Part shown: piece after piece, positions 23,979-33,002 of the stretch | Layout: each line of letters starts with the position of its first letter | Numbering within the stretch: position 1 is the first letter of the stretch | Source: Streptomyces endophytica | Lineage (GTDB): Bacteria; Actinomycetota; Actinomycetes; Streptomycetales; Streptomycetaceae | Assembly: GCF_026153355.1 (NCBI RefSeq) | Contig: NZ_CP110636.1 | Span: 4,340,001 to 4,404,000 of the forward strand | Direction of reading: 5' to 3' | Length of the DNA stretch: 64,000 nucleotides | Notes under the pieces: generated by a model | What the model was told of the DNA's origin: nothing | Databases searched by the model: none | The model's input: the letters and a program-made list of their open reading frames with translations, nothing else | Position numbers and translations under genes: made by a program

Positions 23979-24677
23979 TCAATTCCCGGGCGCGGGCCGC
24001 CCGTTCGGCGGCCCGTCCAGCTCCGGCAGTCCGGACGTCAGCGCCCGCATGCCGCGGGTCACCAGCGCGGCGGGCCCCCGCGCCCCGTCCACCGGCCCGT
24101 CCTGTGCCGCCCACTCCTCCACCGCGACCCGCATCGCGGTGTTCGCCGCGGCCGCGGCCAGCCGTACCTGCAGCGCGTCCGCGCCCGTCATCCGCGCCAG
24201 GACCGGCCGTAGCGCCTCCTCGGCGTCGTGGTGGACGCGGTGCCAGACCGCGCGCAGCGCCGGATCGCCGGGCATCGCCCGCAGCAGCCCGCGGGTCCGG
24301 CGCAGCGCCTCCGCGGCCGGCTCGTCGGCGGGCGTCAGCGCCCGGCGGGCGGCCAGCTCCAGGGCCTCGCGGACCGTGGGTGCCGCCGGCCCGGCCGGCG
24401 GTGCGGCCAGGTCGTCGATCCACTGCCTGACCCCGACGGAGAGCAGCGGCGCCACCGCGTCCTCCTTGGTGCGGAAGTAGCGGTAGAAGGTGCGCAGCGC
24501 GACGCCGGAGGTGCGGGCGATCTCCTCGGCGGTGACCGCGGCGCCGCGCTCGGCGAACAGCGCCGCCGCACAGCGGGCGATCTCCAGCTGGGTGGCGGCC
24601 TTGCGTCGCTCGGTGAGCGAGGGGCGGGCGGCGGGCGCCGCGGAGCGGGGTTCGGCGGGCACGGATTCGGCGGACAT
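23979..24677 (-). CDS. TetR-family transcriptional regulator
   Basis: 232 aa, ATG. N-terminal helix-turn-helix: AEEIARTSGVALRTFYRYFRTKEDAVAP at about residues 50-77, the usual TetR recognition-helix sequence. The C-terminal ligand domain is Ala-rich and all-helical. It is divergent from the short-chain dehydrogenase at 24807, with an inverted repeat in the shared 129-nt promoter. It very likely represses that gene and itself. Confidence 0.9.
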   Translation of the reverse strand: MSAESVPAEPRSAAPAARPSLTERRKAATQLEIARCAAALFAERGAAVTAEEIARTSGVALRTFYRYFRTKEDAVAPLLSVGVRQWIDDLAAPPAGPAAPTVREALELAARRALTPADEPAAEALRRTRGLLRAMPGDPALRAVWHRVHHDAEEALRPVLARMTGADALQVRLAAAAANTAMRVAVEEWAAQDGPVDGARGPAALVTRGMRALTSGLPELDGPPNGRPAPGN

Positions 24678-24724
24678 GGGCTCAGCTTACGGAGCGCGGC
24701 GCCAGGTCGGCACGTCGCGCGTGT

Positions 24725-24754
24725 TTGGCACATCGTGCCACTGCGGCGTACCGT
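24725..24754 (+). promoter_or_regulatory. Promoter with overlapping TetR-type operator
   Basis: tggcac-atc-gtgcca (24726-24740) is a perfect 6-3-6 inverted repeat overlapping a -35-like ttggca (24725-24730). An 18-nt spacer leads to taccgt (24749-24754). Position between divergent TetR and dehydrogenase genes fits repression by the TetR protein. Confidence 0.55.
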
Positions 24755-24806
24755 GCAGGGCGATCGTCGCAGCGCCGATCGTCACCATCGCGAAGGGAGC
24801 ACCACC

Positions 24807-25577
24807 ATGAACCGCTTCGAGGGACGCCGGGTCCTGATCACCGGGGCCGGCTCCGGCATCGGGCAGGCCACCGTCCACCGGATCCTCGCCGAGGGCGGCC
24901 GGGTGGTCGCGGCGGACGTCGACGCCGCGGGCCTGGAGGCCACCGCGGCCCGGGCCGCCGCGGACGGGGCCGCGGGCCGGCTGCGGACCGCGGTGCTGGA
25001 CATAGCCGACGAGGCGGCGGTCCGCTCCGGCGTCGCCGCCGCGGTGGACGGTCTCGGCGGCCTGGACGTGCTGGTCAACGCGGCCGGCATCCTGCGCTCC
25101 GCGCACACCCACGAGACCGGCCTGGAGCTCTTCAACGCGATCATCGCGACCAACCTGACCGGCACGTTCCTGATGATCCGCGAGGCCCTGCCCGCCCTCC
25201 TGGAGGGCGCGTCCCCGGTCGTGGTCAACTTCAGCTCCACCTCGGCCTCGTTCGCGCACCCCTACATGGCGGCGTACGCGGCGAGCAAGGGCGGCATCCA
25301 GTCCATGACGCACGCGATCGCCGCCGAATACGGCAAGCAGGGGCTGCGCGCGGTGTGCGTGGCGCCGGGCTCCATCGCCAGCGGGATGACCAGCGGCCGC
25401 GGGCCGGGCCTGCCCGAGGACGCCGACATGTCGCTGTTCGCCAAGCTCGCTCCGGCCCTCGGCGAGGGCTTCGCGGGCCCGGAGACGGTCGCCGGCGTGA
25501 TCGCGATGCTCGCCTCGGAGGACGGCGCGTTCATCACCGGCACGGAGATCCGGATCGACGGCGGCACACATATGTGA
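24807..25577 (+). CDS. Short-chain dehydrogenase/reductase (SDR)
   Basis: 256 aa, ATG with gaaggga upstream. Classical SDR motifs: TGAGSGIG (11-18) for cofactor, the acidic Asp after the second strand (AADVD) indicating NAD(H) preference, NAAG (about 90-93), catalytic Ser in NFSSTSAS and YxxxK in YAASKGG. The C-terminus GTEIRIDGG is typical. An NAD-dependent oxidoreductase of an alcohol/ketone pair, probably controlled by the divergent TetR. Substrate unknown. Confidence 0.92.
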   Translation: MNRFEGRRVLITGAGSGIGQATVHRILAEGGRVVAADVDAAGLEATAARAAADGAAGRLRTAVLDIADEAAVRSGVAAAVDGLGGLDVLVNAAGILRSAHTHETGLELFNAIIATNLTGTFLMIREALPALLEGASPVVVNFSSTSASFAHPYMAAYAASKGGIQSMTHAIAAEYGKQGLRAVCVAPGSIASGMTSGRGPGLPEDADMSLFAKLAPALGEGFAGPETVAGVIAMLASEDGAFITGTEIRIDGGTHM

Positions 25578-25619
25578 CCGAGGCCAACTGGCCTTGTTCC
25601 AAAGAGGAATGACGTTACG

Positions 25620-25943
25620 TCAGGCATGCCCGGTCTCGAACCGGCTCACCTTCCCGTCCGTCACCGTGAACTCCCAGCGGGTCCGCATCTCCCCCCAGGT
25701 GTCGTTGCGGTAGTCCGCCACGAGGGACAACCCGTCGTCCGACTGCGACCGCACCGCCAGGTGCCCGCGCGAGCCGAAGACCTCCTGGCCGGTCCACTGC
25801 CGGAGGTCGCGGTCGGACCCGTCGTCGGACATCGTCGCGTCGGGGGTGAGCGCGGCGAAGAACGCCTGCTCGTCGTGGGCGTTGAGGGCGGTGACCAGTG
25901 CGCGCACCGCGGGGTGGGTCAGCCGGTCGGCGGGGAGGGTCAT
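25620..25943 (-). CDS. SnoaL/NTF2-like small protein
   Basis: 107 aa. Starts with AVRALVTALNAHDEQAFFAALTPDA, the cone-fold opening of the NTF2-like superfamily. Short strands and FEVTDGKVSRFETG-type ending follow. The whole domain is one compact NTF2 fold with no fused partner. Members range from steroid isomerase-like enzymes to stress-inducible proteins, so no activity is assigned. It ends 42 nt from the convergent dehydrogenase stop. Confidence 0.75.
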   Translation of the reverse strand: MTLPADRLTHPAVRALVTALNAHDEQAFFAALTPDATMSDDGSDRDLRQWTGQEVFGSRGHLAVRSQSDDGLSLVADYRNDTWGEMRTRWEFTVTDGKVSRFETGHA

Positions 25944-26001
25944 GGTGCTGCTCCTTCGTGCGGTGGGGGTGAGCGGTGTGTCCGGGCCGGCGCCCGGTGG
26001 C

Positions 26002-27069
26002 TCAGGCCGGTGGTCGTTCGTCCTCGGGGGGCCGGTCCGCCGGGCGGTCCTTCTTCAGGAAGACCGACAGCAGGAGCGTGAGCAGCGTGCCGCCCACCGC
26101 CCAGGCGGCGAGCACCAGTAGCGGGCCGGTCAGCGCGGCGCCGTCGAAGTACGCGAGCGAGCGCGCCGCCCAGGTGCCCGCGCCCGGGGGCAGGGCCGGG
26201 CCGATGGCGCGCCAGAACGGGGGCAGCAGCGGATACGGGTAGGCGCCGCCCGCGCTCGGATTGCCCAGGATGACGATCAGCAGGATCGCCAGGCCGATGC
26301 CGATGATGCCCAGCAGGGCCTGGCAGGCCAGGGTCGTCGCGCCCACCGCGAAGACCACCAGGGCGCCCAGTCCCCACAGCCCGGCGAAGGTGCCGGGCAG
26401 CGCGTCCAGGACCGGGCCGACGACGATCGCACCGGCCAGTCCGGCGGCGATCGCATACAGCGCGAGGGCGGCCAGCCGGATGACGGCCCGGTGCCCGTTG
26501 GACGGCCGCGCCCCGGCGCTGATCGCGAGGATCGCGGCGCACAGATAGCCGCCGACGCACCAGCCGACGACCAGGTAGAAGGACGACAGGCTGCGGCTGT
26601 CGCCCGCCGCGGCGGGGGAGACGTCGACCGTCCGGACGGTGCGCCCCTGGGCCTTCTCGGCCGCGCGGACGACCAGTTCGACCGCCTGCGACAGGGAGGC
26701 GCCGCCGCCGCTCGCGACCAGCAGCCGGTCGGTGGTGCCGCGCGGGTCGACGAGCAGCGCCCCGTCGATCGCCCGGTCGGCGAGCTGCTGCCGGGCCACG
26801 CGCTCGGAGCGCAGCGCGCGCGGGGCCAGCGGGGAGCCGGGCAGCCGGTCCAGCTGCGTCACCACTTTTCGGGCGGCGGGCGGGGGAGCCACCACGCCGA
26901 GCGGTACGTCCGTCGGCCGCGGGTGGTGGAAGGCGCCGGTGTACGAGGTGATGAACGCGATCATCAGGCCCAGGACGCCGAGCACCAGCAGCGAGGCGTG
27001 CGGCGTCACCGCGCTCCGCACCTCGCGGAGAAAGGTGGTGCGGCTGCCGTCGTCCGTGGTGGTGGCCAT
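26002..27069 (-). CDS. ABC-2/DUF3533-like membrane protein (YhgE/Pip-type)
   Basis: 355 aa. One N-terminal TM (about 27-45), an extracytoplasmic region of about 130 residues (FHHPRPTDVPLGVVAPPP ... AIDGALLVDPRGT), then five or so TMs to the C-terminus and a charged tail (FLKKDRPADRPPEDE). This TM-large loop-5TM plan and the VPLGVV...ALLV pattern fit ABC-2-type permease subunits of the YhgE/DUF3533 group. No ATPase is adjacent. Possibly a stand-alone exporter component; function open. Confidence 0.65.
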   Translation of the reverse strand: MATTTDDGSRTTFLREVRSAVTPHASLLVLGVLGLMIAFITSYTGAFHHPRPTDVPLGVVAPPPAARKVVTQLDRLPGSPLAPRALRSERVARQQLADRAIDGALLVDPRGTTDRLLVASGGGASLSQAVELVVRAAEKAQGRTVRTVDVSPAAAGDSRSLSSFYLVVGWCVGGYLCAAILAISAGARPSNGHRAVIRLAALALYAIAAGLAGAIVVGPVLDALPGTFAGLWGLGALVVFAVGATTLACQALLGIIGIGLAILLIVILGNPSAGGAYPYPLLPPFWRAIGPALPPGAGTWAARSLAYFDGAALTGPLLVLAAWAVGGTLLTLLLSVFLKKDRPADRPPEDERPPA

Positions 27070-27226
27070 CCGTCACTCCTCGCCGCAGGTCCGCCCACCG
27101 GCGGCAGGCCCACCGGAAGACGGCTTTTGCCCCCATATCCTGCGATCCGCCGCAGGTCGGTGCAGAACGGCTGGGCTGAACGGCGGAGGGTGCGAAGACG
27201 ATCTTCTGGGTGCCCCGGCGTGTTGT

Positions 27227-27242
27227 TCGTACGAATGTTCGA
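27227..27242. promoter_or_regulatory. LexA (SOS) box upstream of dnaE2
   Basis: tcgtacgaatgttcga matches the actinobacterial LexA site TCGAAC-N4-GTTCGA at 11 of 12 fixed positions. It lies 75 nt before the dnaE2 start codon, where LexA control is expected for the DnaE2 mutasome. Basis: direct reading plus known LexA consensus. Confidence 0.8.
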
Positions 27243-27316
27243 CGGGCGGGTTATGGTGGAGGTGAGGAACGAGGGACACAAGGTCAGCCGGGGGCGGTGA
27301 GGTGCAGGAGGTGCGG

Positions 27317-30300
27317 ATGCCCGGGTTCACGCATCTGCACACCGCTTCGGGGTTCTCCCTGCGCTACGGCGCCTCCCACCCGGAGCGGCTGGCCGAGCGC
27401 GCCGCCGAACGCGGGATGGACGCCCTCGCCCTGACCGACCGGGACGGCCTCTCCGGGGCCGTACGGTTCGCCCGGGCCGCCGCGGAGGCCGGCGTCCGCC
27501 CGCTCTTCGGCGCGGAACTGGCCGTCGCGGAGCACACCCCGGAGCCCTCGGCGACCACCCGCCGGCGCACCCCGGTGCGCGGCGGCGCCTTCATCGACGA
27601 GTCCGCCGCCCGCGCCGTCTTCCTGGCCCGCGACGGAGCGGCCGGCTGGGCCGCCCTGTGCCGGCTGGTCTCGGCCGCCCACGCGGGCGGCGGCGACCGG
27701 CCCGTCCTCTCCTGGGGCGACCTGGAATCCGCCGCGGACGGACTCACCGTGCTGCTCGGCCCGGACTCCGACATCGGCCGGGCGCTGGCCGCCGGCCGCC
27801 CGGACCGCGCCGCCCGGCTCGCCGCCCCCTGGCGCGAGCGGTACGGCGAGGCGCTGCGGCTGGAGGTCGTCGACCACGGCCGGCCCGGCAGCGGCCCCGG
27901 CTCCACCCGGCTGGCCGCCCGCACCCTCGGCTTCGCCGTCGACCAGGGCATCCGCGCCGTCCTGACCAACGCGGTCCGCTACGCCGACCCCGGCCAGGGC
28001 CCGGTCGCCGACGTCCTGGACTCCGCCCGCCGCCTGGTGCCGGTGGACCCGCACCGCCCCGAGTCCTGGGACGGCGGCGAGCGCTGGCTCAAGGACGCCG
28101 CCGCGATGGCCCGCACCGCCGAGCGGACCGCTGAGGCGGCCGGCTTCCGGCGCGGTCTGGCCCACCAACTGCTCGCCATGACCGAGCGGACCGCGGGGGA
28201 GTGCCTCGTCGACCCCCAGGACGACATCGGGCTCGGCCGGATCCACTTCCCCGAACCCCGGCTGGTCGGCGCGGAACGCCGCACCGCCGCCCGGGTGCTG
28301 CGCTCCCGCTGCGCCGCCGGCATGGTCCTGCGCGGCCACGACCGCGACCGGGTGCGCTGGGCCCGGCTGGACGACGAGCTGCGCACGATCGAACGGCTCG
28401 GCTACCCCTCGTACTTCCTGACCGTCGCCCAGGTCGTCGACGACATCCGGCAGCGCGGCATCCGCGTCGCGGCCCGCGGATCCGGCGCCGGGTCCCTGGT
28501 CAACCACCTCCTCGGCATCGCGCACGCCGACCCGGTCGAGCACGGGCTGCTGATGGAGCGCTTCCTGTCCGAGCGGCGGGCCGCGCTGCCGGACATCGAC
28601 ATCGACGTGGAGTCCGCCCGCCGGCTGGAGGTCTACCGCGCGATCTTCGACCGCTTCGGCGCCGAGCGGGTCGCCACGGTCTCCATGCCCGAGACCTACC
28701 GCGTCCGGCATGCCGTACGGGACGTGGGCGCCGCGCTGGGCATGGACCCGGCGCGGGTCGACCGGCTCGCCAAGGCGTTCCCGCACATCCGCGCCCGCGA
28801 CGCCCGGGCCGCACTGACCGAGCTGCCGGAGCTGCGCGGGGTCCGGGAGGCCGGCGGCGAACGGCTGTGGGAACTGGTCGAGGCGCTGGACGCACTGCCC
28901 CGCGGCATCGCCATGCACCCGTGCGGGGTGCTGCTCTCCGACGCCACGCTGCTGGACCGCACGCCCGTCGTGCCGACCAGCGGCGAGGGTTTCGCGATGT
29001 CCCAGTTCGACAAGGACGACGTGGAGGAGATGGGGCTGCTCAAACTCGACGTGCTGGGCGTCCGCATGCAGTCCGCGATGGCGCACGCGGTCGCCGAGAT
29101 CGGCCGGGCCACCGGCCGCCGGCTCGACCTCGACGACCCCGCACAGGTGCCGCCCGGCGACCCGGCGACCTACGACCTGATCCGCTCGACCGAGACGCTC
29201 GGCTGCTTCCAGATCGAGTCGCCGGGCCAGCGCGACCTGATCGGCCGGCTGCAGCCCGACACCTTCCACGACCTGGTCGTCGACATCTCGCTGTTCCGCC
29301 CGGGCCCGGTCGCCGCCGACATGGTCCGGCCCTTCATCGACGCCCGGCACGGCCGCAAACCCGTCCGCTATCCGCACCCGGACCTGACCGAGCCGCTGCG
29401 CGAGACCTACGGCGTGGTGGTCTTCCACGAGCAGGTCATCGAGGTGCTGCGGATCATGACCGGCTGCGCCCGGGACGAGGCGGACGAGATGCGGCGCGCC
29501 CTGTCCGAGCCGGAGCTGCAGGGCCGGGTGCGCGCCTGGTTCGCCCAGCGCGCCGAACGGCGCGGCTACGCACCCGAGGTGATCGCCCGGACCTGGGAGA
29601 TCGTCGAGGCCTTCGGCTCGTACGGCTTCTGCAAGGCGCACGCGGTGGCCTTCGCGGTGCCCACCTACCAGTCCGCCTGGCTCAAGGCGCACCACCCCGC
29701 GGCCTTCTACGCCGGGCTGCTCACCCACGAGCCGGGGATGTACCCCAAGCGGCTGCTGCTCGCGGACGCCCGGCGGCGCGGGGTGCCGGTGCTGCCGCTG
29801 GACGTGAACCGCTCGGCGGTCACCCACCGGATCGAACTGGTGTCCGGTCGGGAGGGTTCCGCGGACGCCTGGGGACTGCGGCTCGCGCTCGGTGACGTCC
29901 ACGGCATGAGCGAGGCCGAGGCGCGGCGGATCGCGGACGGGCAGCCCTACCACTCCCTCCAGGACCTGTGGCAGCGCGCCCGGCCGTCCCGTCCGGTCGC
30001 CGAACGCCTCGCCCGGGTGGGCGCGTTGGACGCCTTCGGCGCGAACCGCCGGGACCTGCTGCTGTACGTCTCCGAGCTGCACCACCACGGACGGCAGGCC
30101 ACCGGCGGCCAGCTGTCGCTGCACACGGACCTGGAGGAGCGGCGGGCCGACCCCGTCGAGCCCGCGGGACTGCCCGACCTCAGCGACGTCGAACGGCTCA
30201 GCGCCGAGCTGGGCGTGCTCGGCATGGACGCCTCCCGCCATCTGATGGCCGACCACCGGGAGTTCCTGACCGAACTGGGTGCGCTGCCGGCCCGGCTGCT

Positions 30301-30861
30301 GCGCAACGCCAGGCACGGCGAGACGGTGCTGGTCGCCGGGGCCAAGGCGGCCACCCAGACCCCGCCGATCCGCTCCGGCCGCCGGGTCATCTTCACCACG
30401 CTCGACGACAGCACCGGTCTGGTCGACTGCGCCTTCTTCGACGACAGTCACGAGGCCTGTGCCCACACGGTCTTCCACTCCTGGCTGCTGCTGGTCCGCG
30501 GCACGGTCCAGCGGCGCGGCCCGCGCAGCCTCAGTGTGGTCGGCAGCGCCGCCTGGAACCTCGCCGAACTGGCCGAACTCCGCCGCGAGGGCGGCCTGGA
30601 GGCGGTCGCCGCCCGGCTCGCCGCGGAGCCGGACCGGCCCACGGCCGGACCGGACGCGGCGGCCGGCGCGGGCCCCGGCGAAGAGCCCGGAGAGAGCCCC
30701 GCCGAGGGGCGGAGCCCGAACCGGCCGGTGCCGGACCGGGCCGCACCATCCGGATGGAGACCGGCTACGAGATGCACCCGTGGGCCGACCTCCAGCCCCC
30801 GGGCGACCGCGCCGCCACCGGGCGGAAGTTGTGGCACGCGAGTCCCGGGAGCGCGGGATGA
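27317..30861 (+). CDS. dnaE2: Error-prone DNA polymerase III alpha DnaE2, C-terminus frameshifted as sequenced
   Basis: About 1181 residues expected. ATG 27317 is preferred to GTG 27302 because aggagg lies 5 nt upstream. PHP domain at the start (FTHLHTASGFS). The polymerase core has catalytic PDIDIDVES, then FCKAHAVAFAVPTYQSAWLKAHHP, and an OB-fold near the end (TLDDSTGLVDCAFFD). After VAARLAAEPDRP the frame is lost. The conserved end METGYEMHPWADLQP ... GRKLWHASPGSAG and stop at 30861 lie in another frame. The gene is one base short of a multiple of three, with ggg 30738-30740 a good candidate site. As written the frame stays open to 32497 through unrelated sequence. SOS-induced translesion polymerase, acting with ImuB. 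Confidence 0.9.
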
Positions 30862-31964
30862 CCTTCGGCAGCAGCACCACGCCGCCGCGGCCGCCGGGCG
30901 CCACGCGGCCGCCCGGCATGCTCCACGTCCGCTTCCGCAACGCCCACGACACCCCCGTGAGCGCCGGGCAGTTCGAGCAACTCCTCGGCCTGCTCGCGCA
31001 GTTCACGCCGATGGTCGAGGCGCTGCCGCCGGACGCCGCGCTGGCGGACGTCCGCGGTGCGCTGCGCTACTTCGACCGCGACGCGGCGGGCATCGCCGAA
31101 CTGGTCCGGCTGCGCGCGCTGGCCTGGCACGGCGTGCGGTGCACGATCGGGATCGGCGCCAACCCGCTGCTCGCCCGGATGGCGGCGCAGGCCGCGGCGC
31201 CCGGCGAGATCCGGACCGTCCCCGACCGGGCCGAGGCCGTCACCGCCTTCCTCGACCGCCGGCCCGCCTCCGCGCTGCACGGCGTCGGCCCGGCGACCGC
31301 CCGCGCGCTCTCCGCGTACGGACTCGACAGCGTCGGCCGGATCGCCGCCGCACCGCCCGGGACCCTGCAGCGGATCCTCGGTGCCCGGACCGGCCGGCTC
31401 GTCCACGAACGGGCCCGCGGTATCGATCCCACGCCGGTGGTGCCCAATGCCGCCGCCCGCTCGATGGGCGCCGAACACCGCTTCCAGCACGACGAGTTGG
31501 ACCCGGACCGGCGCCGCCGGGCGCTGCTCTCGCTCGCCGACGACCTGGGCGCCCGGCTGCGCACGACCGGGCAGGTGGCCCGCGCGCTCACCCTCACCGT
31601 CCGCTACGCCGACCGCTCCACGACGACCCGCACCCGCCGGCTCGCCGAACCGACCGCACACGGCCCCGCGCTGACCGAGGCGGCCTACGCGCTGCACGCC
31701 GCGCTCGGACTGCAGCGGGCCCGGGTGCGGTCCGTGGCGCTGCGGGCCGAGGACCTGTGCCGCGCCGAACTCGCCGCGCGGCAGCTGAGCTTCGACCCGT
31801 CCGACGACAAGGCCCACCGCATCGAGGCGGCCGCCGACCGGGCCCGGGCCCGCTTCGGCGCCGGCGCCGTACGCCCCGCGGCGACCCTCGGCGGAGCCGC
31901 CCGCCGCACACCCCCGCCCCGGCACGGCACCAAGCCCCCCGGCCCGGGCGCCGGCCGGCACTGA
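30858..31964 (+). CDS. Y-family polymerase-like protein, ImuB-like and catalytically degenerate
   Basis: 368 aa, starting on the ATGA that overlaps the true dnaE2 stop. Y-family landmarks: a first strand MLHVRFRNAH where active enzymes have a DxDxFFA motif; PDAALADVRGALRYF where they have S-x-D-E-x-x-x-D; IGIGANPLLARMAA; and a helix-hairpin-helix (LHGVGPATARALSAYG). The little-finger region runs to about residue 300, then a basic Pro-rich tail. The first Asp and the Glu of the metal site are gone, so it should not polymerise. Like mycobacterial ImuB it would serve as an adaptor for DnaE2 at the clamp. No imuA-like gene is adjacent. Gene pair and SOS box support a mutagenesis role. Confidence 0.8.
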   Translation: MTFGSSTTPPRPPGATRPPGMLHVRFRNAHDTPVSAGQFEQLLGLLAQFTPMVEALPPDAALADVRGALRYFDRDAAGIAELVRLRALAWHGVRCTIGIGANPLLARMAAQAAAPGEIRTVPDRAEAVTAFLDRRPASALHGVGPATARALSAYGLDSVGRIAAAPPGTLQRILGARTGRLVHERARGIDPTPVVPNAAARSMGAEHRFQHDELDPDRRRRALLSLADDLGARLRTTGQVARALTLTVRYADRSTTTRTRRLAEPTAHGPALTEAAYALHAALGLQRARVRSVALRAEDLCRAELAARQLSFDPSDDKAHRIEAAADRARARFGAGAVRPAATLGGAARRTPPPRHGTKPPGPGAGRH

Positions 31965-31969
31965 GCCGC

Positions 31970-31998
31970 ACGGGCCCGGGACGGTCCGAAGGGCCCGT
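31970..31998. terminator. Bidirectional terminator after the dnaE2 operon
   Basis: acgggccc (31970-31977) pairs with gggcccgt (31991-31998), loop 13 nt. It lies in the 35-nt gap between convergent stops at 31964 and 32000. Confidence 0.6.
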
Positions 31999-31999
31999 C

Positions 32000-32677
32000 C
32001 TAGCCGTAGAGCCGCTCGGCGTACCGCGGGCCGTAGTGCTCCTCCAGCTCCGCCAGCGTCTTGTCCTGGGCCTCGACGCCCCTGACGATCCGCGCCCGCG
32101 AGGGCACCGCATCCGGCTCCCAGGTCTCCGGCCGCCACAACTCCGAGCGCAGGAACGCCTTGGAGCAGTGGTAGAAGACCTCCTCGACCTCCACCAGCAG
32201 CGCCAGCCGCGGGCGGTTGCCCTTGACGAGGAGCCGGTCGAAGAACGGTGCATCCCGCAGCAGCCGGGCGCGGCCGTTGATCCGCAGGGTGTCGCCGCGC
32301 CCCGGAAGGACGTAGTTCAGCCCGACGTGCGGATTGGCGAGGACGTTCACGAAGCCGTCCATGCGCTTGTTGCCGGGGCGGTCGGGGATGACGAGGGTGG
32401 TGTCGTCCAGGACGAGGGTGAAACCCGCCGGGTCGCCCTTGGGCGAGACGTCGCACCGGCCCTCGGCGTCCGAGGTGGCTATCACGCAGAACGGTGAGCG
32501 GGCCAGCCACTGGCGGTCGAGGTCGTGCAGCCGGTGGCGGGTCTTGTTGGCGGCATGGGAATTCGGGTGGCCCATCAGCTCCCGCAGCTCCGCCTCCGAC
32601 GAGATCTCCGCGATGCCCGCGAGGTCCGCCGTTCCCGGGTGGCCCGCCGCCCCCGCGCCGTCCGCCGTCGTCTCCAT
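32000..32677 (-). CDS. FMN-binding pyridoxamine-5'-phosphate-oxidase-like protein
   Basis: 225 aa from ATG 32677, which has a ggaggggag site upstream. The split-barrel flavin-binding fold is recognisable: SPFCVIATSDAEGRCDVSPKGDPAGF, then DRPGNKRMDGFVNVLANPHVGLNYV and RINGRARLL. This set matches the MSMEG_1061-type FMN-dependent proteins (HugZ/PNPOx superfamily). The ending KAFLRSELWRPETW with REVE-like helices is also typical. Probably an oxidoreductase of small molecules; the substrate is not inferable. Convergent with the ImuB-like gene. Confidence 0.82.
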   Translation of the reverse strand: METTADGAGAAGHPGTADLAGIAEISSEAELRELMGHPNSHAANKTRHRLHDLDRQWLARSPFCVIATSDAEGRCDVSPKGDPAGFTLVLDDTTLVIPDRPGNKRMDGFVNVLANPHVGLNYVLPGRGDTLRINGRARLLRDAPFFDRLLVKGNRPRLALLVEVEEVFYHCSKAFLRSELWRPETWEPDAVPSRARIVRGVEAQDKTLAELEEHYGPRYAERLYG

Positions 32678-33002
32678 GGGTGTCTCCCCTCCGTCACCTG
32701 CCTGGTCAACGCGGTATCGACGGTACGCGACGGGTCCGACAACCGGCCCGGACCGGGCGCATGAGTGAGGTATCCGACACGGCGGGCGAGGCAGCACGGA
32801 ACGGGAGGTTCGACCCCCGTGCGTCTCGTGAGGGTTGTGTGCGTTTTCCTTCACCGTCACACGACTGGTCCTTCTTGCTTACCCGGCCGTAACTTACTTG
32901 CCAGTCAACTGCGTTGGCCCTTGCGATCCGGATCGCAGGTGAACGGCTCACCGAGCACCTCGGAGTCCCTCACCCCCTCACACCCCCCGCAAGGAGCCTC
33001 GT
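32678..33002. other. 325-nt divergent promoter gap with a 16-bp palindrome
   Basis: Separates the FMN protein (minus) from the lipase (plus). The segment 32835-32920 is less GC-rich than its surroundings and probably holds the promoters, though no pair is convincing. tgcgatcc-ggatcgca (32922-32937) is a perfect 16-bp palindrome 65 nt before the lipase start and is the best operator candidate. No small gene recognised. Confidence 0.5.

Noticed and set aside
23652..24480. Plus-strand frames through the SSI-TetR gap
   Set aside because: Composition is that of antisense TetR sequence, and no conserved motif or ribosome site was seen.
27317..32497. Giant DnaE2 fusion protein
   Set aside because: The extra part is out-of-frame translation of the Y-family gene and of DNA antisense to the FMN protein. 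The conserved DnaE2 end exists in another frame with a proper stop.
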